From assembly GCA_964058805.1 (NCBI GenBank), contig CAXKVV010000930.1:1-28932 (forward strand): a stretch of DNA of 28,932 nucleotides. Reading direction: 5' to 3'. Source of the DNA: Schoenoplectus triqueter. Lineage: Eukaryota > Streptophyta > Magnoliopsida > Poales > Cyperaceae. The position numbers and the translations under genes were made by a program. Positions 9,125-18,206 of the stretch are shown here, in pieces. Below the pieces are notes generated by a model that was not told the origin of the DNA, did no database searches, and saw nothing but the letters and a program-made list of their open reading frames with translations. Each line of letters opens with the position of its first letter. The first letter of the stretch is position 1.

Positions 9125-10081
9125 TTATATCTTTTCCATTGTATCGGGAGGGAATTTTTTTGTAAAACTTGGGTGTGATTTATTGGGTGAGATCGCCTTG
9201 CCGAGCAATTTTTCCAAAATATCACGGAGTTGTAGATAATCCTCTGTAGAATGTCCTTTAGACCTATGATATTGGCAGTAGCTGTTTTCATCTCGAATTT
9301 CGAACATCTGGATATCCATAGGTCGAGGAAAATCGAATTTACGACTAATGAACTTTAGGAGGTCCTGAATAGGCTGCTCGAACTGGGCATAGAAGGTATA
9401 ATGAAGTTTATACTCGGTATCCATGTTGAGCTTTTCACGTATGTGTCCCTCATTGCGTCTATCGTCTCGTGGTTTGTGGTCTTGCTTGTTAGTGTTATAC
9501 CCTTGTCTTGCTCTTGGTGATGAGGATCTTGAAGCTCGTCGAGATGGGTTGGTGTTGTCTTCGCCCCTCATGTAGCCCTCAGCGAAGGTCAAGAATTTGT
9601 TGAAAGTTTTATAATTCTTCCGGTAAGAATCGTATTTAATTGTACTAGGGCCTCCAATGTGTAATCCTCTTTGAAGAGCTATTAAGGTAAGTTCGTCGGA
9701 ATAATTTTCAATTTTTCTCATTACCTTGGTGAATCAGTGGATGTACGCTCGAGTTCGCTCGTTGGAGCCATGCTTCATATCCAAAAGAGAATCGACTGTA
9801 ATTCGAGGTATCTTGATATGGTTGTACCGCTCTAGAAATAGGTCTGTAAACTCATCGAAGGACTTGATAGAACATGCTGAAAGAGTCTTGTACCAGTCTC
9901 ATGCCTCCCCAGTAAAACATGTGGGAAATACCCAACAGATGATATCGTTAGAAGCTCCTAATAAACTCAACCATTCATGGAACCCATGGATGAACGATTC
10001 TGGGTCTTTTTGATCGTCGCTTCCTTTGAAAGTATCTAATGAAGGCGGAATTTTGAAATCATGTAAAGTCAGCTGGTACAT
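9125..10081 (-). pseudogene. Gypsy element, gag with two in-frame stops
   Basis: One minus-strand frame of about 319 codons. It begins MYQLTLHDFKIPPSLDTFKG and SDDQKDPESFIHGFHEW, and the retrotransposon gag core is DWYKTLSACSIKSFDEF followed by FLERYNHIKIP. Stops occur where GEAWDWY would be expected (TGA at 9899-9901) and before FTKVMRKIENYSDELTLIAL. The C-terminal part has the YCQYHRSKGHSTEDYLQLRD block, a degenerate C-x2-H-x3-GH knuckle whose final Cys is Tyr. The frame continues into the protease. Two stops in an otherwise clean frame suggest point decay of a fairly intact copy. Confidence 0.8.
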
Positions 10082-10491
10082 CTCAGGAGAAAGACGGCCG
10101 GAAGCAGGTCGAAATCACCTGGGATGTGGGGATTTATCATATTTGGCCATCGCTTACGCACCATGTAGCGGCAGCCCCCCGTTGGCTGATTTTGTAAGAT
10201 TTGTGAAGGTAGATTGGTGGCATGGGGTGTATTGGTGGGTCTTGTGTTGTTGACGACATAGATCGGTATGCCTCCAATGGTTATGGCAATAAGATCGAAA
10301 GTGGTTGAGGGAGACAGAACTATAGGAGTTACCGAACCTGAGCGTGCCTATGGAAAAAAAGACATCGTGCTACTGGATTGTGAGTAGAAGGTCCTCCACT
10401 GTTGGCAGAATCTTCTTGATGAATGGACACATAATCATCGACTGATTTACTTACCATCTTCTTCAAAAATCAGAAGAGAAGTAAGTCTTAA
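10082..10491 (-). other. Gypsy element leader and decayed gag N terminus
   Basis: Lies between the PBS and the recognisable gag. On the minus strand a start at 10457 reads MVSKSVDDYVSIHQEDSANS in a frame different from the downstream gag and ends after about 42 codons. It may be the original gag start separated by a frameshift, or just leader sequence. The remainder contains stops and no motif I recognise. Confidence 0.4.
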
Positions 10492-10507
10492 CACGGTGGA
10501 CGCCAAA
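10492..10507 (-). other. Gypsy element primer binding site
   Basis: On the minus strand TTTGGCGTCCACCGTG follows directly after the LTR end. The TGGCG... start is what is expected of a tRNA 3'-end complement in plant gypsy elements. I cannot assign the tRNA species with confidence. Confidence 0.65.
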
Positions 10508-11060
10508 TGATACGTCCTGTCTTAGGAGGGAGAGGTTATGTCAATAGAGAACTGGATGTAAGTATGTGTAGGGGGTGCACAAAAACTACTCTGACCTATA
10601 AGCCGGATCCCTTCTCCTGTCCTAGGCGAGGCCTTATATAGGGGAAGAAGGACGTGGGGATCATGATCGGTTTTCCCATGATATTAGTGAATAGTATCAA
10701 AAGTAGCACTTACCTGTAGAGGCAAGTCGGTGGATTTGCCTTATTTAGTTGTGTTATTTTTTACCGTGACCAATGATGTCCGCTATTCATGGTAGTGGGT
10801 GGTTATCAAGGACGTGGTCAGTTATAGTCGTTATTCATAGTAATGAGCAGTTATTAATATATTAGGAGTCGAGAATCGTAGGGTGATCTCGAGCTCACGG
10901 CTACTTATCTCGGGATGAGGTAGAGAAGTGTTCTCAAGGTCGAAGGCATGTAGTTCGAGATATGTATTGAGTGGAGTGTCTAGAGTCCTTATGGAATATC
11001 ATTTTTTGAGTTAACTGTATGAGCTCGTAGTATGTGAGTCTTTAGAACATAGCCCTATCA
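10508..11060 (-). mobile_element. Gypsy element 5' LTR (553 bp)
   Basis: Bounded by TGATA at 10508 and TATCA at 11060, the short inverted repeat expected at LTR ends, with the PBS adjoining the inner end. Read on the minus strand, a TATA box is present (TATATAAGG, 10632-10641) in a GC-richer context. This gives a promoter driving the gag on the same strand. No second copy of this LTR occurs in the window, so the element is truncated. The outer border at 11060 is inferred from the inverted ends only. Confidence 0.65.
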
Positions 11061-11400
11061 ACTCCTGACACTAGAAACCCTAAAAAAAACATACAAACCT
11101 AGCGTCACTAATAAACATATAGTATCAATATCTAAAGTAAAACACCTGCTAAAATCAAGAGCAAAACTGATAAACAACCAAGCAAGATAAGAACAACAAA
11201 AGAGAACTACATCACTAATCAAGGTCTTCTCCAAACATTAGAAAGGAAGCTAGTACCAGAACCAGACTGTATGAATTGTCCTCGCCATCCTCCTCCATCA
11301 CCTGAATGTGTACCAAAGCCAAAGGAGACATGAGCCCCTCCATAAACTGGAGAGATAGCTCATCTATAGTTTGCGGGAGAACTAAAGATAATTTTAACAT
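11061..11400. other. Unassigned segment between gypsy LTR and copia element 2
   Basis: Moderate base composition, not purely AT-rich. The minus strand has a 61-codon open stretch (11215-11400) with no motif I recognise. It follows the copia 2 integrase remnant on the same strand and may be its highly diverged continuation. A shifted frame is Gly-rich (a GGAHVSFGFGTHSGDGGG-like run). Function unknown. Confidence 0.3.
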
Positions 11401-12225
11401 ATTACCATTATGAGTATGAGAGCATCAAAAGAAAGCAAGATTAATTATTTGTAAACCAATACTTCTAATTCATTTGCAACATTTTAGTGTTGTATTGATT
11501 TTCAACAAAATTTAAAATTTTAAGAATTTTTTTTAAAAACTTCATCTTTTATAGAAATAAGATAAATCCACGTAGTACAAGAAAAATCATCAATAAATGT
11601 GATATAATATCTAAAATTATTATATTAGAGAACAGCTATAGGGCTCTGACATCAGAGTGCACAAGTTTAAAAATCTTTGAGGTTTTACTATTAAACAAGG
11701 AAAAAGACAACTAAGTTTTCTTGGAAAAATGACAAATATCACAATTACTATTGTTCAATTTTTTTAGAGGCATTAACTTATGCAAAACATTATCAGTAGC
11801 GTGCCCTACTCTTCCATGCCATAATTTATTTTCTTCTAAATTATTAACAACAAATGTTTTATCTGAAATATTCAAATAATATAATCCATTATCTATTTTA
11901 TATTCACAAATCATTTTTTTATTTCTCTATCTTGAAAAAAATCACATTTGTTGGTGAAAAAAAATCACATTGTTAACTTTTGTTATTTTATAAGTTAAAT
12001 GTGAATGATGGTAAGTAAAGAACACTAAAGATATTATTTGAGAGAATATTAACAATTCCTATTTGTTCATTGGACACTTTGGAACCATTAGCAACTATAA
12101 CTAGTGGGCATTTGGCGGATTTTAATTGTATTTGTCAATAATTATCATTCATATGATCAGTTGCTCCTGAATCAATAATTCAATAATTATTTAATTTTGA
12201 ATTGGAAATTAAGCTGTTACCTTGA
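11400..12225 (-). pseudogene. Copia element 2, protease and integrase remnant
   Basis: A second Ty1/copia copy on the minus strand. The protease signature IDSGATDHM is visible (DSGATDHM at 12150-12173), followed by CPLVIVANGSKV and SVLYLPSF. The pre-integrase block is KMICEYKIDNGLYYLNISDK and ENKLWHGRVGHATDNVLHKL, then a C-x2-C zinc half-site CDICHFSKKT. After a shift, KIFKLVHSDV marks the start of the integrase core, then an FIDDFS-like and IKDEVF-like block. A CPHTPQQNG-like trace near 11405 is faint. Multiple stops and shifts; no reverse transcriptase follows in this direction. It is distinct from copia element 1 in sequence (LWHGRVGH, HSDV). Confidence 0.75.
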
Positions 12226-12263
12226 TAATTTTCTCTGTTGCCCAAAATTCCAATTAAATAAGC

Positions 12264-12700
12264 CTAGAAGCTGTGAAGCTCGGCCTGGAATAGAGATAGA
12301 TTGGGCCTGTTACCTGACAAACTATCTTTGTTCATACTGTTGAGGAGTTGGGCCAGAATATTTCTGAGTTGAGCCTGGGTCAATGTGTTTATCTGGGCTT
12401 GATGCGCCTGTGCCCGCTTTTCTTCATTACCCGAGCCCGAGCCCGAGTCTGCCTCAGCCCTTCTTTTCTTGCGCATTTCTTCTCGAGTCGCCACCCCACT
12501 CATGTGGTCTTTGTCGACTAGATCGTCACCATCTCAATCTTTCTCCCCTCTTTTCGCCAATTGCCTCCACGCCTGGCGGGAGAGCTCGGAAAAGGGAAAA
12601 CAACACCCATCGCAATTATGGCCCATTTTCTCGTAGTGCATGCAGGATCCCCTTCGGCCAACGAGATAGGGTGGTGAATTGAGCAAAAGTGTTCTAGTAT
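12264..12700 (-). pseudogene. Probable copia element 2 gag C-terminal region
   Basis: On the minus strand a short open stretch (12264-12503) is rich in charged residues and Gln, with LTQAQLRNILAQLLNS near its end. This resembles the linker that precedes the protease in many plant copia polyproteins. Further upstream, in another frame around 12625-12655, is CMHYEKMGHNCDGCC, which resembles a damaged CCHC knuckle (second Cys replaced by Tyr). Position and strand fit an element running from the PBS at 13452 to the protease at 12173. Base composition is richer in GC than the surroundings. An unrelated captured gene fragment remains possible. Confidence 0.4.
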
Positions 12701-13451
12701 GATTGTGCCCCCTTTTGGCTGGTTTGAGCTTTTTGCTTGGATGAGAACAAATGTCTCTTTATTTTTTGTTTGTCTCTGTTGATCTGAGCTGATACACTGG
12801 GATGTTATTTTTTTTTCAATTGTGCTGGTACCAGCTAGTGGTGTGTCGGCCTGAATTTTGGTTTGTTGATGCTGTTTTTTTTGCTGAAACTGGTCTATAG
12901 CAGCCTTGTAGCAGTTTTTCTTTTTTTCAGTTTGGCTGATTCTGGTGCTGTCTTATAGGCTCTTTGGGGTGGCCTGACGGTCAGACACGGATCCATATGG
13001 TTTCGGGGACAGCTGTCTTCTTAAATTTTGAAAAATAGTATTTTTCAATAATAATTTAAGTAATTTATCTCCATTGAAAATTTTTGTCTCTGAATTGTCT
13101 AATTATTTTTATTGAGAAAAAAATATTTAATATCATATATAATGAAATAATTATATAAAGATATCAAAATATAAAATTCCGTAGACGAAAATTTACTTCA
13201 TCAACTTGATTATTTATTACTTTGAGCTTGATTTTGTTGTTATTTTTAATATATAAAATGTTATTATTTTAATAAATTTTTATTTGGTAAGAATATATAT
13301 ATTAAATTATTAATTTTTTTATTTAGTACCCAATTAGTTAATGAGTTTGAACCCGATAAGATATTACAATCCGATAATTGCCCCTGATTAAAATCATGCA
13401 TGCGCCCTACTGACGGTGCTTGAGGGTGATGAGTACCCTCAGATTTTCACC
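12701..13451. other. Unassigned part of copia element 2 interval
   Basis: 12701-12990 is T/G-rich on the + strand with CTGGT and TTTTTTTT runs and no open frame of note. 13020-13400 is AT-rich with no recognisable coding. Given PBS and gag remnants on either side it should be gag-bearing DNA. It is either beyond recognition or replaced by an unrelated insertion. Confidence 0.3.
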
Positions 13452-13463
13452 GCTCTAATACCA
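13452..13463 (-). other. Probable primer binding site of copia element 2
   Basis: The + strand GCTCTAATACCA is TGGTATTAGAGC on the minus strand, a common variant of the copia Met-tRNA binding site. Its orientation agrees with the minus-strand protease and integrase to its left. The 5' LTR should start at 13464 and extend right, but its outer border is not visible. Confidence 0.6.
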
Positions 13464-13544
13464 TATTAGATTAAGAAATACATAATTGAGATTGAAATGA
13501 AAATGAATTTCTATTTTTTCTCCCTCTTACAGTACAGTTACATA

Positions 13545-13746
13545 CCTTTAAAGATCATTGATGAAATATCAAATGATAATGAAATTATATGAAATTTAAA
13601 ATTTAAAATACTATCAATGTATAAATAAATAACATATCTTTATTTTTTTCTCATTTTTAAAATTTTTAAAATTTATTTAAAATTTTTAAAATTTATTTAA
13701 AATTTTATTATCAAGATTGTCAAAATAGTCATTGTGAAGTGATCCC
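13545..13746 (-). repeat. Dispersed repeat copy A (matches 17063-17265 in reverse)
   Basis: Reverse complement resembles the + strand at 17063-17235. Shared strings include CATATAATTTCATTATC(A/G)TTTGATA and, near the GGGAT end, a TATTTTTGACAA..TTTGATAAT-like block. The middle of this copy is expanded by three or more AAAATTTTTAAAATTTATTT repeats (about 13655-13705). It probably sits in the former LTR of copia element 2. Confidence 0.5.
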
Positions 13747-14667
13747 TCCCCTAATTAAAATTCACTTTTTAATTATGTTAATGGATGAACTTGAATTGTT
13801 CTATAAGTTGAATAGTTAAGATAAAACAGGATGACCCTATAAATATAAATTTGAAATAAAAATGTGTTCATAAATATGTCAATGATATCATTTTTCTCAT
13901 TTATCTAATTTGTATTGTATTTAATAAAATAAATATGTGTAAAACATTTGTTAACTAGTTTGATATGAGTAAGGATAAGATTTTTTTCTCGTTAAGTACA
14001 TAAATAAGGTTGTAAGTAAAATTATTTTGTACCTATTTTTTTCTAAATGCAAAAAAAAAATTATATTATTTATAACATAATTATCTTATATAAAAAAAAT
14101 TATCTTAGTTGCTCCGAGTTAATTATAATAAATTATGAATTATAATGATTATCTTTTTAAATTCATCATGTAATAAATTATATTATTTAAATAATATTTA
14201 GTGAAGTATTTTTTAAAATGATATGATAAGACGATACAAAATTTATTTTAAATAATATGCTATTTTTATTTTCTAGTAAAAAATTTTTACAAGTGATGTT
14301 TGTATTTTTTAATTTATTTATTTTGAAATTAATTGCTATATTTTAATTTCACGCTAGTAAAATAAATCTGTATTTATATGAAAGCAATGAATTTAATTAT
14401 TTTTTATAAATAATGATAAACTAATATTATATTAATATCATTCGCTTATTATCCATTTATTTTAACATATAAGAATAAAATATAGATTAGTCTAATTTTA
14501 TTAAATAAAAATAAGATATTGATAAAAATAATTTCAAATGAGTATCGTAATGAAAATATTTTCATCCAACCTATATCGTACCATTGACACCCCTCTATTG
14601 CTGCTGATCCAAATCATTGGAAAATCAAAAAAAAAAACTCCTTCTAGAGGAATAAGAAGTCTAGTGG
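13747..14667. other. AT-rich intergenic DNA, no gene seen
   Basis: Over 900 bp of very AT-rich sequence with stops in all frames. I see no transposon ends, RNA gene or conserved coding motif. Confidence 0.5.
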
Positions 14668-14912
14668 TCTGGTGGTAGTGTTCTAAATTTAGACACGCTG
14701 TAGCCGAAAACGGTACGGAACGGTACGAACATGGCTGAAAACGGAACGGGTTAACGCACGGCACAGAAACGAGAACGGTATTGTTTCGTGCCCGTGTCTT
14801 AACCGTGTCGTGCCCGGCTTTTAGAAAATTTGACACGGCACGATACGGCACGGTTAAGGCGTTAGACACGATACGGAACGACACGGATACCAGGCACGGT
14901 ACGGAACAGAAC

Positions 14913-14927
14913 GGGGGGGGGGGGGGG
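14913..14927 (+). repeat. Poly(G) tract, 15 G
   Basis: Fifteen consecutive G between the left subterminal repeat zone and the transposase fragment of the hAT element, at or near the presumed internal deletion point. It is exceptional in this AT-rich window. Its length is likely to vary between reads or individuals. Confidence 0.95.
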
Positions 14928-14931
14928 ACAA

Positions 14932-15498
14932 ATGACTCTACTATGTCTCGTATTCAATCTATCCTTCGTAAAAACTCTGACTCGCCTTCAACATCGACCC
15001 CACGTGCAAACAGAGATGCAAATGTTTGCAAACTCCGGGTCTGACTATGGCAACAAAAGACTCGATGATGAAAATTTCAACATTATGCAATTTTTGCATC
15101 AAGTGAAGGGCGTATTTCAAATTTTAGCATCTATGGCTTGCGATATTCTTGCTATTTCAGTCTCCACAGTAGCATTCAAATCTTGTTTTAGTGGAGCTAA
15201 CAGGGTTCTCACTGACAAAAGATTAAGATTAGGTGAGAGAATATTTGAGACTCTAGTTTTATTGAAGGATTGGTACGATGCAGAAAACATACTTCAAGAT
15301 AAGTCATGGATGTGCCAAATTAATCGAGAAGAAACCGATGCATCAAGTTCTAATGTAACTAGTGAAGGGATGTCAGAGGTAGAGGTGAACCAGTCCCATG
15401 AGGAACAAGATCAATTGGCGAAGTACTCAAATCTATATATGTACAACTATGAAAATATATGGATATATGTACAACACTATGCACGGAGATTTTTTTAA
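14932..15498 (+). pseudogene. hAT transposase C-terminal dimerisation region (fragment)
   Basis: A 188-codon open stretch inside the hAT element. The recognisable region spans about residues 45-125: DDENFNIMQFLHQVKGVFQI, LASMACDILAISVSTVAF, KSCFSGANRVLTDKRLRL, then ETLVLLKDWYDAENILQDKS. This is the hAT C-terminal dimerisation domain (family pattern: MARDILAIPVSTVASESxFS...R..L....LVCLKDW). The conserved SE of STVASES is FK here, so the sequence has drifted. The tail is acidic and ends at 15498. The zinc finger and catalytic DDE part are missing, deleted between the left subterminal repeats and about 14940. The true start is unknown; the first ATG is probably irrelevant. Confidence 0.85.
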
Positions 15499-16084
15499 GG
15501 ACTAAGTTACACATTTCAATTCTAACATAGTCGGTCCCAAGTCCGAAAAAAGGAGGAGGGATAATTTACAAAACATCATATGTTGAGAAATTTCAGATTT
15601 TGTTGACAAATTTCATATTTTTAATGTTCTGAATTTTTAAAATAATTTAAATTTTAACGAACTTTGATTTTTTTAATCTTTTGATTTTTGATATAAATTT
15701 ATTTTTTTGAATTTTCTGAATTTTTTAATGTCGGACACGATAAGACACATTTAGCACGATTAAGACACAGATACGACATGGTTGGTCACGGTTCCGATTA
15801 GACACAACACGAATAAAGCACGGCACGATTAAGGCACGGCACGCTAGACATGGCGTGCCTTATCTGTGTCGTGTCTCCTTCTATTATTTTTGGGCACGGC
15901 ACGGCACGGCACGAAAAAAAATAAAAAAATAAAATACACGGCACTGTACGACACGAAAGCACGGCGTATCCGAATACGACACGGTCCGGAACGGCACAAA
16001 TTTAGAACACTATCTGGTGGTTTGGTGTTCCGAATTTTCTTTTTTTATGAATTTAATTCCATTCCCACCCTCATTTTTCCTCTA

Positions 16085-16310
16085 GGGCTCTGTTCGGACT
16101 ATCTCCATGGAGGTGGGAAAAAAATTCACTTAGGTGCTGTTCAGACCATCCTCACAGAGGTGGGAAAACAATTCACTTAGGCGCTATTCGGACCATTCTC
16201 ACGGAGGTAGAAAAAAATTCACTGAGATCAATTTTTTTACCCACGTGAACAATAACAATCAGTTTAATTCTCAATTTTTTTCCCACGTGTGAGAAGAAAC
16301 GAACAGGCCC
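16085..16310. mobile_element. Short MITE with three 48-bp direct repeats
   Basis: Ends GGGCTCTGTTCGG and, reading inward from the right, GGGCCTGTTCG form a terminal inverted repeat, with CTA before and TTA after. This is close to the 3-bp duplication of Tourist-like elements. The left two thirds hold three copies of a unit of about 48 bp (near 16086, 16134 and 16181), each running CTGTTCGGAC..TC..GGAGGTGGGAAAA..ATTCACTTAG. The right part has CCCACGTG twice. No coding capacity. Confidence 0.55.
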
Positions 16311-16500
16311 TTAGATCCCGTTCATTTTCAACCCATGACATGAGTTATCGTGGGTTAAAATGAATTCTTTCCCAACCCTGTTCGGCATGCAAATGATGGA
16401 TTTGGAATATAAATCCCGTCTGCACCTTTTTTCTTCACATTTTAATGGGAAATTATTTATTCAGTCAGACCTTATTATTTTTTTCCAGGAGCGATCACGG
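16311..16500. other. Segment with a 14-bp hairpin
   Basis: Contains TTCATTTTCAACCCA (16321-16335) and TGGGTTAAAATGAA (16351-16364), an inverted repeat with one bulge and a 15-base loop. No gene seen. It may be the edge of a further degraded MITE. Confidence 0.4.
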
Positions 16501-16515
16501 AGAAACACCTCTTTC

Positions 16516-16524
16516 TCTATATAA
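16516..16524 (+). promoter_or_regulatory. Possible TATA box
   Basis: CTATATAAA in a locally less AT-rich context, followed about 130 bp later by an ATG at 16657. The interval is purine-rich and UTR-like. This is sequence resemblance only. Confidence 0.35.
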
Positions 16525-16656
16525 ATTCGGCGAGAAGAGCAAAAATTGAGGAGAAAAGCAAAAGAAATGGAGAGAAGATAAAAAGAGCTCGTCATATAAG
16601 CTGCTTGAAGGGACGGAAGGAGCCGTTCAAAATTTCTCCCAATCTTCACATTGAAA

Positions 16657-17438
16657 ATGGCAGGAGCGGCGGAGTTGATTAATCAAGCTAATTAAATAGG
16701 TGATTGTCTTTATTGGATTTCGATTTAGTTTGAAGGTTTTTTATTGATAATTCACAGATTTGGGCAAAACTCTCCTCCGTTTTTACTGTAAATAATTAAC
16801 AAGATAAGAGATAGCTAGCTTTAATCTTAAGTTTAACTTGTTAATTGAGCGTCCAAAAAATGAAAAAGTATAAGCCCTAAAAAAAGAACTGGAATTCTAA
16901 CCAAGTGCGACCTCAGATCAATACCATTTATATTGGAGTTTACTGACATAGATGAATTGTATGTTAGCTAAGATTATAATCAAAATTAAAGTTTGAAAGT
17001 CACTGGTAAGCATGAGAGTCACTGGGACCAATGTGTAGAAAGGTAAAAAAAAAAAGAGAGAAGGGATTGGTTGACAATGAGTTATTTTTGACAACTTTGA
17101 TAATGAATCTTTAAATGAATATAAAAAATCTTAAAAATAGAAATTTTTTTTATAAATGTGTTCTTCTATTTTTAGATTGATGGTTGTTCAAATTTCATAT
17201 AATTTCATTATCGTTTGATAGTCCATCAAAGACCATCAAATTTTCATACAATTTACAACGATCCCAATTTAACGGTCTTTGATGAACTATCAAAGATACC
17301 TATATATTTATTTTTCAGGTAGCGAGGCTAATAATAGGGCTGCTTGAACGAGCAAGTACAAACTTCAAAGCCAAACACCTGCCGCTTCTCCTGAAAATAG
17401 TTCATGTAGACGAGCAAACAAGAGTACCAGAAATTTAG
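16657..17438 (+). pseudogene. Possible small spliced gene or gene fragment, unrecognised
   Basis: Downstream of a TATA-like element, ATG at 16657 opens MAGAAELINQAN and a stop (16657-16695). A donor-like AG|GTGATT follows at 16699/16700. At 17317-17318 a good acceptor (TATTTATTTTTCAG) precedes a 40-codon run open to TAG at 17436-17438. That run reads VARLIIGLLERASTNFKAKH then LPLLLKIVHVDEQTRVPEI, with codon use unlike the AT-rich surroundings. The stop in the first exon prevents simple joining. The would-be intron contains the dispersed repeat at 17063-17265. I recognise no family. It may be a captured exon pair or a dead gene; chance is not excluded. Confidence 0.3.
17063..17265 (+). repeat. 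Dispersed repeat copy B with internal inverted repeat
   Basis: Starts GGGATTGGTTG and ends CAACGATCCC, an imperfect terminal inverted repeat over about 200 bp. Much of it recurs in reverse orientation at 13545-13746. At its right, GATAGTCCATCAAAGACC (from 17217) pairs with GGTCTTTGATGAACTATC (17274-17291), 17 of 18 bases, spanning past the right end. A MITE-type element is likely; superfamily unclear. Confidence 0.5.
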
Positions 17439-17561
17439 TTATTAGTCGCACTTAGCTTTTCTTATATTTATATATTTTGTAAGATTCAATACACATATGA
17501 TCAGTGTATAGACATGAATAACTACTATATGCAAAAGTAATTCACATGTTACTATAACTAG

Positions 17562-18156
17562 TTGTGTACCCGTACGTTGTAGCGAATTTTTTTATTTAGA
17601 TATAAAAAATATCACATGATAATATGTATGTCATTCTAATATGAAAAAGATTAATAAATGCAAGATCAATTACAAAATCAATTACATATTTTATATCAAA
17701 TATAATCTCGCATGATTTCCCTCAACTTTTAATTCTCTTCCTCCTATATGATAAAGAAATTGAGAGGAATATAAAATAATAGACGTTGTCGTATTCGTCT
17801 AATTAGTCAAAATTAATGTAAATCATTAGATAAGAGATATTTTGAGATATAAAAGATTTGAAGGAAATGATAAAAAATGAGGTAGTTATTATATGTCAAT
17901 AATTTATTTTTATTTTAAAATTTGAATTATATTTATATAGTCAGATATTCAATTTAGTGATACAATATATCATAGTCATCGTTAATAAAAGAATCAACAA
18001 TAAAAAAAATTATGTTGATTCTCTTGTGTTGATATCGGTACAAAACATAGTCCATCAATTTTAATCCTATGAGATTTTCTCATTCAACACATCCATCTAT
18101 CCGAACACTTGTTTTTATTTTCGTTCTATCCGGTTTTCATATACGGGTACCCACAA
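17562..18156. mobile_element. Possible inverted-repeat element of about 595 bp
   Basis: TTGTGTACCCGTACG at the left resembles the complement of the right end, which read inward is TTGTGGGTACCCGTAT. The interior is AT-rich with no coding. Target duplications are not clear. The ACCCGTACGTTG...GCGAA start is a form I associate with abundant non-autonomous plant repeats, but I cannot name the family. Confidence 0.35.
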
Positions 18157-18206
18157 TTTGATACTAACGGAAACACACCAACGGATCTCATTTCCTCAAT
18201 ATATAT

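Larger units (their letters stand above)
14676..16012 (+). mobile_element. Deleted hAT transposon, 1,337 bp, with exact 8-bp target duplication
   Basis: Terminal inverted repeats are perfect over 15 bp: TAGTGTTCTAAATTT at 14676-14690 and its complement ending at 16012. They are flanked by identical TCTGGTGG copies at 14668-14675 and 16013-16020. An 8-bp duplication is diagnostic of the hAT superfamily. Both subterminal regions carry many ACGGCAC/CACGGCACG repeats in both orientations, including a run of four GGCAC units at 15894-15913, the usual form of hAT transposase binding sites. Inside is only the C-terminal part of a transposase, so the element is an internal deletion derivative that needs a partner enzyme. 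The exact duplication suggests a relatively recent insertion. Confidence 0.92.

Noticed and set aside
9726..10253. Plus-strand open stretches opposite the gypsy gag
   Set aside because: Antisense shadows of the gag frame.
12383..12682. Plus-strand Pro/Ser-rich open stretch
   Set aside because: It is opposite the minus-strand copia-like frame and its composition follows from that complement.
14534..14884. Minus-strand open stretch of 116 codons at the left of the small hAT element
   Set aside because: Crosses the transposon end and is made of the subterminal repeats, so it is not a gene.
15866..16180. Plus-strand open stretch of 104 codons
   Set aside because: Runs through the hAT right end into the neighbouring MITE and is produced by repeats.
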